64,000 nucleotides of DNA from Plenodomus lindquistii (Eukaryota > Ascomycota > Dothideomycetes > Pleosporales > Leptosphaeriaceae). The position numbers were made by a program, and so were the translations under genes. The notes beneath the pieces were generated by a model. The model saw nothing but the letters and a program-made list of their open reading frames with translations. It ran no database searches and was not told where the DNA came from. How positions within the stretch are numbered: the first letter of the stretch is position 1; each line of letters opens with the position of its first letter. This document shows, piece by piece, positions 32,442 to 44,228 of this stretch. The DNA lies in NCBI GenBank assembly GCA_025504975.1, contig JANUWI010000012.1:558001-622000 (forward strand), given 5' to 3'.

Positions 32442-34866
32442 TCACAGTTCCTCGTTTCCAAACCTTGTTGCATATTCAGCCAAAGCTCGGATCGGCCAGT
32501 AAAGCTTATAATTAGAATAAGATATAACCCTGTCGAGCATGTTAGTTGTCCGACCTCGACAAAGAGAGCAGAGGTAAGAAGTACTCACCCATCTCCGACA
32601 CCACCCTCAAGTGACTCTTGGCACCATTGGCCTTTGGACTGCTGCCGAGACATGATCAATCTCAGTCCTCTTTTCACAGGCTCCCTCTCAGCGTATCCGG
32701 CATGCATCAGCGCCATGCAGGCCCAGGCTGTCTGCACCACCTGGGACTCTTCATGCTGAACGTACTCTGCCCGCCGCAAGCTCAGGTAAGACTCTCCCCA
32801 GCCCCCGTCTTCCTTCTGCTTGCCCAGGAGGAAGTCGCAACCGCGACGTGACGCCTCACTTGTCGCGTACGTCTCTCCCGCGAGGGCTAGGGCTTCCAGC
32901 GCAAACATTCCCGCGTAGGTGAAACAGACGCCCCAGGCACCATGCCAGCCGCCGTCGGGCTTTTGTGATTGTTTGATGAAGGACAGCCCGCGCGCTGTCG
33001 TCGTCTCGATGTCGGCGGCGCGGTAGTGGGGATGCAGCTTGCGAAAAGACAGAAGGGCAGATACGGCGGCCGTGGTGCACTCGACATGGTCGTACGTGAC
33101 CATGGTCTTGCCCACAAACTCGCCCATCTCCAGCCACGCGAGCTTGGGCGAGCCCAGTCGCTTCTCGTAGACTCCGAAGCCGCCCGTGTCGTTCTGCAGG
33201 TTCAGCAGACAGTCGACGGCGTCCCGCAGCCTTTGCTCGGGTATACGCTGGGCCAGATGCAAGTGGCTCATCTCTTGAAGCTGCATGACGGAGCGGAGGC
33301 CCTCGCCGGTGCACTCGCTAATCATGTAGCCCTGGTATCTGGTGCTGAACGGCCACCCGCCCTTGCGCGGCCACCGGTGGCACTTGTCCTGGTCCGGTAC
33401 GTCTTGCAGCAGCTGGTGGTCCGCCAGGAAGCCATGGGCCCGGACGAGCGTGGACTGGAGCTGAGGGTCCGCCTGGGCGCCCGCACCCGCCACAGCCAGC
33501 GCCTGCACGCCGAGCGACGTGTCCCAGACCTGGATTCCGTCTGAGAGGTTGCACGCCATGCCGTCCTTGGTCATCCAGAAGTACTGCGTCATGGTTCGCC
33601 GGTGGGCGCGGACCGAGCTCCCGTCGGGCCCCTCGTGAATGTAGCAGGCGACGAGGTTGGCGGCCTTGCTGATGGGCGAGAGGCCAATGTACTGGGTGTT
33701 GCTGTCTTCGGCCACAATGAGGTCCCAGACCTTGCGCTCGGCGCTCTCGGCGGTGGCGGGCTTGCGCAGGTACGGGACGTAGACGGCGACGGTCAGCCAG
33801 TTGAGGAGGTTCACGAGCCACCACTTGGGATAGTTGTTGTCCACGGCGGCGAGGGAGCCGCGGTGTGCCGCAAAGTCGATGGTGTCGTAGGGCTGCGTGT
33901 AGAGCTCGGCTTTGAGCTGCTCGGTCACGGCATCCCCGCCATAACTCCACTGCTTGGACCACACGTACGACATGGAGGTGAAGTTGGTGCGCGTGTGGAG
34001 ATACCATTTGCTCGGCGCGGCAGGGTCAGAGTCGGACGTGAGCCTGTTTGCCGATACATGACGACGCTGGTCAGCCTAGGTCTCGGTAGGGGTTCAAGGG
34101 GAAGGTGAATATCAAATCACGTGACTTGACGTAACTTGACGTACCAGAACTCGGGCAGGAACGGATTAACACATTCCCACTTCATGACACCGAGGACGCA
34201 GAGCCAGAACTTTGCGATGCCTGGAGCATGTGTAGCCCCGCCGAGCTCGTGCAGCAGCGTCCGGGCCCTGACCAGGCGCGGGTCGTCCCGCCCCGCCCCC
34301 AGCAGCCGCAAGACGACGTAGTTGAGGGCGGTGCCGATGGCTGAGCTTCTGCGCGCCTCAGCGTGCCACCCCCAGCCTCCATCAACAACGTGCTGGCGCG
34401 CAAAGAGGTACCGCCGTATCTCGACGGCATACGCGGCGGGAAGGGGACTGTCCGTCACGTGCCCGGCTATGACTACGCAGGGCAGGATGAAGAGGGGCCC
34501 GGTGCACTCGCTCGCCCACTGTCCCGAGGGTAACTGCAGTTGGCTGAAATACGACATGGCGCCTTGGGCGGCCTGTAACGGAGTTTTCGCCTTGGGGACG
34601 TCTGCCAATTCCTGAAGGAGGATTGTATCAGCTACTGCTCGCACCCCGAGGACAAGAGAGAACAGGATTGGGTTTCTACTTGCAGTGTCCAGACCAAGGA
34701 AATGCTTCTCCGCCGTCGTCTGTGGCCAGTCTGCCCTCTCCTCGTCAGACTCGAGATAGCGCCAGGATTGGCGGCCTTGTTCGTCCATCAACCGCCATCT
34801 TGAATAGTCAGTCTTTTGGTCTCCGTTGTTGTCCAGAGACACGTTTCCGTCGACGTGATGTTCCAT
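32442..34866 (-). CDS. Oxidosqualene-cyclase-family terpene cyclase with ECTGE in place of DCTAE
   Basis: Three exons (34866-34145, 34043-32589, 32529-32442) give 754 aa, the normal length for lanosterol synthases. The N-terminus matches the family well: YSRWRLMDEQGRQSWRYLES and HFLGLD. QW-type repeats include LPSGQWASECTGPL, VVDGGWGWHAEARRS, KPDGGWHGAWGVCFTYAG and KEDGGWGESYLSL. The C-terminus is ISYSNYKLYWPIRALAEYA. The VECT motif that supplies a helper cysteine is present. The catalytic acid motif, DCTAE in known members, reads ECTGE (33302-33316, Glu about residue 484). Start: Met at 34866 chosen; an in-frame Met at 34941 is possible. It lies between other cluster genes on both sides, so the substrate may be a prenylated polyketide rather than oxidosqualene; that is inference. 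Confidence 0.9.
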
Positions 34867-35332
34867 TTTATTTCTTCTTTCTTTCCCACTCAGAATGTCA
34901 CTCCGCTCAGATACAGCTGCTAACTTGCTAGTTATACGCAAAAGAAAAGATATTGATACACAGTGAAGTCAGCAGCCTCAGCTATCGACATTGTTGTCGA
35001 TTACCTGATTGGATAAAACATGCCATGTTCGGGTCGACTTGCCCTACAAAAGACACCGACTAGTCCCAAATAGGTAAAGTGCATAGCAGACTGTTAGGAC
35101 TACGGTAGAGTCAATACGGAATGAAGCAGTAACTAAGATGGATAATGCAGTCTGTATTGGATAGACGACTCGCTACCGTCCAAGGTAGCTCCTCGGAGGA
35201 TTTGACCACTACAGATTACCCCAAGAGTCAGGTGAGAGATTGGTCACGTCTCCGACACAGATACAACCTGTGCTGGCAGGAGTACCACACAAGCCAAGGC
35301 ATGATCAAGCTGAGCCATGTCCATCTTGTAGT
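34867..35332. promoter_or_regulatory. Promoter interval of the cyclase gene / 3' end of HR-PKS
   Basis: A 466-base spacer. The cyclase promoter should lie at 34867-35100. No gene or strong repeat is visible. Confidence 0.4.
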
Positions 35333-38300
35333 TTAACGTCCATGGAACGTTTCTAGCAACCGACATCTGGCTAGCTTACCCAATTCTATGATGGAGGCGC
35401 TCTTGGTCAATTCCAGGACGGTAACGTGCGTGCCGAAGTTGTCAATCCACCAGCTCTGTAACTCAATGGCAACGAGCGAATCGACGCCCAGATCCGCTAG
35501 ACCGAGCCCAAGGTCCAGGCTCGAGCTGTCGCCAAAGATCAACAATCCCTTCAGGCACTCGGCCACTTGCTTCGCCAGGAATTGCGTGACCCCCAGCTCG
35601 TCGTTCAACGAGCTCGGATCGCGCTTCGCGCCCTCCAGAAACCGTCGCAGCACGTCGTCGTCCTCTCCCGTGCTGTCTTGTGATTGTGCGGTGGCACGTT
35701 TCCCCGGACCTTGATGGCTGTCGTTCGCCCCAGCCCTCTTCAACCCCAAACCCCGAGCATCCGGAGGGTGCTGACCTAGTCCAACGACAAACTGCGCTCG
35801 GTTAACATAGGCCGAGGACAGGTCCGTCGGGAGTAGAGGTGCCGGCGCAGAAGACGCACGGATCCCCAATTGCAAAGACTTCAGGAAGTCGTTCTCGCAC
35901 AGGAGCTGGGCTCCTGCGCGTCTGAGGCTCTCCAAAATGGCCGGGCGCTGGCTGACGTAACCGACGTCCTCCATGACTCCCAGGTCGATGACAGAAGCCG
36001 GCAGACCCAGCCCCTGTCGGAACTGCACAAAGGCGTCAAGGAACGTGCTGGCTGCCGCGTAGTTGGCCTGGTTCGGATTGCCCTGGATACCGTAGATAGA
36101 ACTGGCTAGGACGAAGAAGTCTAACGGATGACCCTCTAGGGCGCGATGCAAGTTCCAAGTCCCCTGCACCTTGGCCTCGGTCGCGCTTCGCCAACTGTCA
36201 AACGTCATGTCGAGCAGCGCTTCGTCCTACGTGCGTTACTTAGTATCAAGCTCTGGCGTTCAATTCGTTTCTTCAGTACTGCATGGGTAGACTTACCTTG
36301 AGGACTAGGGCTAAATGCAGCACTCCAGCTACGGGCTTTGCTGCATTCGCTACCAGTCTGTCCACTGCTGTCGCATCTGTCACGCTCCCAATCGCAATCT
36401 GAGTCTCGCAGCCCAATGCCTTCAGCTCGTGTACCAAAGATTGGCTCTCAGCACCAGCGGAAGCCGAGCGCGACATGAAGATGATGCAGCCGGCCCCCCT
36501 TTCAGCGAGCCAAACGGCAGCCGATCTGCCCAGGCCGCCCAAGCCTCCAATCAAGACGTAGGATCGGTCCTTTTGAAACTGAATCTCGTCGCTGTACGAT
36601 TCAGCTGGCAGACTCTGTGTGTCGTCGGGGAACTCTAGAACCACAGAACCAATTGGCCCGCCATCGGCATGGAGTTGGTGGAATGCTTGCTTGATGTTGC
36701 TTGGGGTATATACTTTGATCGGGCTAACTGGCTTGATAGACCCGCCTGTGTATAAGTCCATCGTGGCTTTCAGAAACCTGTCGTATGTGATCAGCTATTT
36801 AGACTCAAATGAGAGGGCGCCAAGGCCCCGTATCAGCAAGAAGAGCAGCCTACCTGGGAGCTAATGATGGCTTTTGGGTAATCAGTGTGGGTATGTCAAT
36901 TCCGTGGAATCCGCGGTTTTCCCCAAACATAGTCATGTCCAGTCTGCCGTGCCCAGTAATGTCTCTGCCTGAGAGCTCAATCATATTGCCGCCTGCTGCT
37001 ACACACTTCCAGCTCTCGTGCAACAAATCTCCTGCGAGGAGGTTGACGACAACGTCTACGCCGCGTGACCTTGTAGCTTGCATTATACCTTCGACAAAAG
37101 AGTTATCTGAAGACGAGAAGACATGGCTTGTCTGAACGCTTTGCTCAGTTACGAGAAGTTCCTTCTCGACCTCGGTTCTAGCAGTCACGAAGATCTACCG
37201 TGTCGCGATTAGTATACGAAGGAAGTGAATGAAACTTGGATTGTGACTTCTCACCTCTGCCCCTTGCATTCGAGCAATCTGTATACCGGCAAGCCCCATG
37301 GGGCTGTGAGCGGAATGGATAAGGACTGTGTCCCCAGTGGCTAGCGAACTGATATCCAGTAGACCCCTGATCATGGTAGCATACGCCGTTGGCATCGTAA
37401 CCGCGTCATTGAAGGATAAGCCGTCAGGCAATTTGATGCAGCACATGGAGTCAACACGTGCGTGGGTCGCCAATGAGCCTGATGACCAGCAGAGCACACG
37501 ATCGCCCACCTGAAGATCAGTGCTGCTAGTACTAGCACTAGTATCAGTACCGACACGGGAGACAATGCCGGCACACTCAAACCCCAGACCCTGCTCGCCA
37601 TGCGCAGCCCCAGACGCAAGCAGGACATCCTGCAGGAACATATTAGCAACGAAGTACCTCGTCTGACCTCGCGGCGCCATCTCAGTGCTCTACTTACCTG
37701 ATGTGTTACCGCAGAAGAGCGAACGTTAATCTCCACCTCTCCTTCTCCCAGGTGCAAGTCCCGCAATCCTTCCTGCCATTGCAGACTAGCAAGTATGCCC
37801 GGCTTTCCGACGTGCAGCTTTCGACAGACCCGGTCGTCAGGCATGGTCACGACTTGGCCGGCTGTGCGAGTCACGTACCGTGGCACTTGTACCGTGCCGT
37901 TGACCAGGGCGTACTCGCAGTCCGCCACGTCGCGCTTCGACTGCCTCTGAATCTGGTCAAATACCTTGACTACCGTGCCAAAGGGAGCCAGGTCGGCGCC
38001 AATGTCGAGCTCCATGGTCGCGAAGTGCGAAGATAGCTCGAGGCGCAACGTGCGGGCAAGTCCCAGCACCATGGCATGGTGTGGGTTCTTTGTAGTTACC
38101 TGTGCTAGGCCTGTGAGCCATAACATCTGCTGTCCGCGGGCGTGTGTGATGAACCGAATGAGTCCGCGCAGGCCTTTCTCATCCAAGTCCTCGAAGAATG
38201 TTCGAGGCCCGTCGATGTCGAGAAGCGATACTGTGTCGACAGGGGAGATTGGGGGCTCCCGCAGCGAACTCAGAGAGACGTTGTAACCTGCTCGGCGGAA

Positions 38301-41300
38301 CTCCGACAAGAGTGCGTTGGAAATTGCTGACGGCTGGTTCGAATCTCTCACTAGGAGACTGAGCGCCTTGGATGGTGTCGCAACCTCTTCGTCTGCGGTG
38401 GCGACAATGATGTTGTCAAGCTGATATGGAGGCTTCTGATCCATTATAGCGGTCATATTCCGAAACCCGGCTTTTTGCAGTATGGCATCCCATTGCTCAG
38501 CTTGTATATACGGCTCGTTTGGGCGGCCGTCTGCTTCTCCAAGCCACCAACCAGGGAGTGTACCCTACAGTGACACATCAGCAACCAGCAGGGTCATTAT
38601 GATAACAAGTGATATAGACTTACCATGATATAGTTTACCCATTTTGCCTCTGCATAACATGATTAGCCGTCTCAATTCAGATCAAAAACATGGTCAAGAC
38701 TTACCGGTGCATAATTCCAACATGAAAAGTCGACCACCTGGTCGTAGGAGAGAACGACAGTTTGTCATTGTTTGGACAAGGTCTGGGGTGGCATGAAGAA
38801 CCTAATTGCTGTTAGTCATCCTCTCTCCAAATTCAGTATCGGATTCTTAATTACGTTTGCAGCAACGACAAGATCATAACTGCCAAGTTCCATGCCCTGT
38901 GAGGCAGGATCTTTGCTGATATCCAAAACGGTGTACTCAATACCAGCGTACTCCCCAAAGCGCTCCTTCGCAGCCTTGAAGAAGCCCGAGGATATGTCGG
39001 TGTAGGTATAAGTACTGAACAGACAGTCGCCGGCAGAGTCCATCAAGGCTGGTAGAATGGTGGAAGTGAAGCCTCCTGTGCCGGCTCCAATCTCCACCAC
39101 TCGCAAGGTTCCTCTGTTCTTGTGGCCCAGGAGCTGGAAAAAGTCCCGGTGGTTCAGCATGTTGAAGAAGTTGTAGATCTCCATGAGCAGGTTATCTTTC
39201 AGGAGTACCGCAAGAGGCTCTACTGATCCAGTGAAGATGCTTTCTACGTCGTTGAATATTCTGACAACGGCAAGGGCAATGTTTCGCGCCGGAGTCGCGA
39301 GAGCCTCTTCCGTCAGAGCTTTGATAGCACAGGCACGCTCCTTCGGTGCCATTTCAAGGATCTTATTGATCCCTTTCACCACGCGACTGCCGTTACGCTG
39401 TAGCTTGTCGACGTATTCCTCATTCCACTCCTTGAATCGTCGGAAATGGTGATGCGAGTTGTCCAGGGGTTTGAGTATCCTAGCAGTTTCCAGCACACAG
39501 AGGATGTTGAGTCTCTCGACGACTTCGAGGCAGCTGCTCAGATCGTGGGTTTGATGCACCATCTGGTCTAATTTGGTTAGATCGATGTCTGGTCGCCACT
39601 CAAGTAGGTGAAGCTCCTTCAACGGGTCCTCTTCGGTGCTGGTATGGATACCAAGGAGGCGGAATTGGATCCCTTTGGCCTGAAGTGCTAGGGCTCCACC
39701 CTTGGCCCCTATCTGTCCATGAGCCGAGAGGGTGTCGTGGCCGCTAAAGAGGGTATACGCATCGCATTGAAGGTCGTCCAAGTTATCACCAGCGCGGATA
39801 GACATCTCTTCAATGTAGACAGGTAGAGCCGTCCGATTCAAAAGTCTTCCATGACCCTTGACTGAACCGAGAATACAGCACTGTAAGAGCTGGTCTATAG
39901 TTGTGGGATGAAGCAACCCGCAATATTGCTTTGTTGATCGTAGCGTGGCTGATGTACAGTTGCGGGAGACATCGTAGAAGATATCTTGCAGCCCCTGGAA
40001 TAAAGGCCCGTACTCTAGACCAACCGACTTGGCGGCCTTGTACCATTTGGCGGTGGCCACTTCTCTCTTGCCTTCTGGTGAGGAGGGGTTCAATCCAGTG
40101 GTGGACAAATCCAAGGCATCTGCGGTACGGATCTCTCCGCTGCAGTGTCGGCTCCATCTATTTCCATCGTACGACATCACACTGAAATCAAACCAGGCTG
40201 AATCTTGATTGTCAGTTAGCCTGTGGGGCTGAAGCCGGGTCATAATCTCGGTCGTCTTTCCGTTATGCAGAGGCATGGCTGATCCGATGGATAATGCACG
40301 GATGGTGAATGAAGCCGGATGCGAAGAAATCTGTCTCACAGCCTCGGTCGCCATGGTGATGTATCCAGCAGCAGGAAAGACGACGTCACCAGCGACCACA
40401 TGGTCGGAAAGCCAGGGCACCTCTTTCAGACTCAGCATCTTTCTCCAGCTGGGCTCGAGGTCGTTGCCGCCAATGACGCGTGCACCAAGCAGCTCATGCT
40501 CGGGGTGAGCGCGTGTGCGGATTTCCCGGGAGATTCGGCTCTCATGCCAGTAGGATGTGTCATGGGTCCAGGGATATGGAGGTAGGCAAGACATGGTGGC
40601 AGCCCCGGGATTCATGGCCGCGAAGTCGACCATGACCCCCTGACAAAACAAGCGGCCAGCGGCACTCAACACCGATCTAGTGCCATCGCTTGCTCTGCTT
40701 AGACAGCTGTCGTATGTCATGGTTTTGCCTTTGTCTTTGCATATTTGGCGGAAGGGTCCAGATAAGGCTGAGTGAGGGCCAAGCTCAAGTGCCATTCCAA
40801 AATCTTGCGTGCTCTCGAGGGCGGATTCCATCGCGGACAGGAACAGAACCGGGTTCTCCATATTTGACTTCCAGTAGTTTGGACCCAGCAGACTTGCGTC
40901 TCGAGTTTCCTCCCCTGTGACAGAGGAGAAGAATGGGATTGGAAGAGAGTCATCATGCGAGGTAGTGATGGTCGAAATCAACTCCCTGTACACTGGACCA
41001 ACTGACATCATATGATCTGTGATGTGTTAAAGCCACTTTCCTCTCACGAACACGCCACTGGAGGCACTTACCTGAGTGATATGCCCTATCAACTTTGAGC
41101 TTCCGAGCTAGTACTTCTGCTCGGTGACTACGCACTCTATCCAGTGTTTCCTCTACGGCACTGAGATCTCCTGAAATGGTCACGCTCGATCGGCTGTTCT
41201 CGCAAGCGATGGTCGCCCCGAAGCTCAACAGACCGGATACCGCATCTCTACCCAGTCCCACAGCCGCCATGGCGCCCGGTTTCGTCTGCTGGGAACTAGT

Positions 41301-43414
41301 AGCACCCCGATAGAAGGCTACCAAAATAGCATCTTCCATTGCGAGCGCGCCAGTAGTATAGGCCGCTGCAATCTCTCCACTTGAATGACCAACAACTCCA
41401 TCCGCATGGATATTCCAGCTGCGCAATAGATTGACCAAGGCGATTTGTATGGCTGTGCAGAGGGGTTGTGCGTATTCTGCTGCGTTGACATCCTCTGCAT
41501 TGGAAATCTTATCTATGTTGAGGTGACGTGTCAGTTAAAAGGTCAGGCTGTTCCTCCATAGGGTTCGAATCTTACCTTCCATCCTCCACGGAGGCGGAAA
41601 CGGACATTCCGAGAGACATTTATCCATCTGCTGGATATCCTTCCTGAACGATGGAAAGTCACGAATTAGTTCGCGACCCATGCCACTCCACTGTGCCCCC
41701 TGGCCGGTGAAAATGAAAAGGAGGCGGCTGTTCTCAGGTTTTCGTACTGTTGCTGCAGGCTGGAATGACAGCCCATCAGTGACGCAAAAAGACCTGAACT
41801 TACGGTGATGCCGTCTTGCGCCGAGAGTGTAAGCTAGATCCGTTAGTTGAAAGGATTCAGACTCGATGAAGGCTTCGTGTTTGTCCAGCATGGCTTTGAG
41901 AGATGTCTCTGTATGAGCTGAAAAGACCAGTAGCCGCTGCGGCGAGACAGGCCCGGTGTTGCCGTTAATCTGCGCAACTCCGTTGGGCCCGCGCGCGGAA
42001 GGATCTGCTTCGATAATTACGTGGGCATTCGCACCACCAAGGCCAAATGAATTAATACTGATCCTGCGATTTCGTCCTTCCGGCCAGGGTTCTGCCACCG
42101 TCGGTACTACCAGATTGGCTTCGGTGAAGGGAACTGCAGGTTTGTTTCAGTCAATGAATCTATCAAGAAGTTACTGGGGTTATTGGAGGCGCATACTCTT
42201 AGGATTAGGGGTCTGGAACTTGATGTTTGGCGGGATGGTATGTCGTTCCAGGGAGAGAACTGACTTGATCAAGCTACTCAAGCCGGCAGCCCCTTCTCCG
42301 TGACCAATGTTTGGTTTTACCTAGAAAGGCTCACTCAGTATGGGGATGACGTCTTCTCTCTTATTAACATGTTATTACTCACACTACCGATATATGTCTG
42401 CTGGTCGCCAAAGATCTGGACGACAGCCGCCACCTCTAGCGGGTCTCCCGTCGCTGTACCTGTGCCATGGCATTCGACCATTGGAGTTGCGTCTGGATTG
42501 CAGATGCCGGCCTTCTTATATGCTCGTCGGATCAACCTGGCCTGGGACTCGGTGCTGGGATTGGTCAGACCCACGGTCTTCCCGTCGGCGTTGACCGCTG
42601 TGCTGCGAATGATGGCGCGGACGGGATTGCCATCGCGCACGGCATCGTCTAGCCTCTTAATATAGACCGCATTGACCGCATCTGCTCTGGCGTATCCGTT
42701 TGCGAATGCGTCGAAAGCGCGGGATGATCCGTCGGGAGATAATGCGCCAAGGTTGTCTAGGGCAAGGAAATACTCGGGGGAGAGTAGCAGGTTGGAAGCT
42801 CCCACCAGTGCTCCGGAACAATCGCCACGGTTCAGCGCCTCGCACGCCAGATGCAGCGCAATCAAGCTCGAGGAGCAACCGGCCTTGACTGTCATACTGG
42901 GCCCGTGAAGATCGAACTCGTACGACACGCGGTTGGCAAAGACGAAGTCATCCATGCCCGTGATGTCATAGACGTTTCCTTCTTGCATGTCGCGGGCTTG
43001 CATCTGCAGCCAGTCCTGGCCAAAGCTGCCCGCATATACCGCAATGTCGCTGCCTCGCCAGTTGACCTCACCTGCGTTCTCAAGCGCCTCGTGCATGACC
43101 TCGAGTAGTAATCTCTGCTGGGGGTCGACGCGGGCAACTTCAGCTTGGGACATACTGAAGAAAGCTGCGTCGAAGCGGTCGACGGGCTCGTCGAGAAAGT
43201 ACCCATGCCTCATGGACAGATTACTAGCCCCGAGGGCCTTTCCATGGAAGCCGTCGATATTGAATCGTTCGGGGGGTACCAATCGCCGTGCGTCTTTCTG
43301 ATTGACCAGAAGATCCCAGTAGGATTTCGCATCGTGACAACCTCCGGGAAGCCTTAGCCCGATACCAACGATGGCTATAGGGCTGGGGCCAGAGCCACTT
43401 CTTGTGATGGTCAT
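35333..43414 (-). CDS. Highly reducing polyketide synthase (KS-AT-DH-MT-ER-KR-ACP)
   Basis: Twelve exons (43414-42383, 42320-42197, 42133-41576, 41512-41072, 41016-38855, 38801-38705, 38649-38624, 38564-37698, 37629-37255, 37194-36854, 36777-36297, 36226-35333) give 2465 aa. KS (about 10-430): MTVKAGCSSSLIALH and VECHGTGT. AT: FTGQGAQWSGMG (about 527) and GHSSGEIAAAY. DH: WLSDHVVAGDVVFPAAGY and HPTTIDQLLQ. C-methyltransferase: VVEIGAGTGGFTS (about 1375). ER (about 1690-2000), whose cofactor loop HSAHSPMGLAG is degenerate. KR: VLIGGLGGLGRSAA with the S/Y/N tyrosine region NQANYAAAS. ACP: LGVDSLVAIEL near 2418. There is no release domain, so its chain probably passes to the SAT of the neighbouring non-reducing PKS. 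The start could also be an in-frame Met at 43444. Confidence 0.95.
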
Positions 43415-44228
43415 TGTGAAACAAAATATTGGAGAGCTCGACAAATGGAATTCAGCGGCATAGGTGGGTGAGTTGTTGTGCGGGTTGTTAATGAGGATGA
43501 CTGACTTCAGCTATTTTCACAATGTGAGATATTTTATACATCAATCACGTGTAATAAACCCACGAGCCATGGATAGCTCAGGGATCATAATAAATACCCG
43601 CGTTTTTTCAGGACCCACTGTATATTAACGACATAACGTCGTACCGAGGATTTACAGATACTCATTCCCAACCTCTATTCACAGGTACTCACTATACCAA
43701 TCTTGGCAATGCGACCCGGCTGCTTGTTAAGGGACTTCTGTTGAAAGCCAGAGTTCGCTCTACTTCCCAGCTGGGCTGTTCTCCTTGGCGCTTACCATTT
43801 TATGCTGAGTCTGATAATTAATTGGCGATCCGAGTCGCCTTGCCCAACCTGTCGTCTCCGGGCCGACTCCACAGAGGAACTACACACAGGATACAGTCAG
43901 CTCGGATCAAACCCCTGCTAGTTCCCGTATAATACCGAAGAAGAGCGTACCAATGGTGAAAGGCGATCTGCGCAGTACTGATACACCAATGGCTCGGTCT
44001 CTCTGTGATACGTTACGGAAGCAAGCAGGGGTTCAATCCGAGCTGACCCTATCCTGTATATGGCGACAAGTACGTGCTTATTTGAAGGATGCTTGAATAA
44101 TACTATAACGGCACCTAGGGTACAGCAGATATGAGTTGCTTACATCCTGTGTAGCAATCTCGTCCTTACCATCTACTACTACCTTCCTACATATATACAA
44201 TAACTTTTCGACACAAGTATTGATAACC
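43415..44228. promoter_or_regulatory. Bidirectional promoter between the two PKS genes
   Basis: An 814-base interval serving divergent HR-PKS and NR-PKS genes, suggesting coordinated expression. It contains a long imperfect inverted repeat (43884-44059), two ACCAATGG boxes in the same orientation (near 43950 and 43985), and one AATACCCG word at 43593-43600 that also occurs in the P450/reductase promoter. No coding sequence is supported. Confidence 0.6.
43884..44059. repeat. Imperfect inverted repeat, arms about 36 bases, MITE-like
   Basis: The left arm 43884-43919 (centred on CAGCTCGGATC then AACCCCTGCT) and the right arm 44024-44059 are reverse complements at roughly 31 of 36 positions. Weaker pairing continues inward (TTCCCGTATAATACC against TTCCGTAACGTATC). 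The spacer is about 104 bases. TA dinucleotides flank both ends, as for mariner-type insertions, but the target duplication is not certain. Confidence 0.65.

Noticed and set aside
32969..34108. Long plus-strand frames across the cyclase gene
   Set aside because: They are antisense shadows of GC-rich coding sequence; the minus strand carries the full cyclase motif set.
38330..38350. GGTTCGAATC box resembling a tRNA T-loop
   Set aside because: It lies within HR-PKS coding sequence and no tRNA fold surrounds it.
44024..44059. tRNA-like B box (GGGGTTCAATCC)
   Set aside because: No acceptor stem or matching T-stem can be formed; the segment is the right arm of the inverted repeat.
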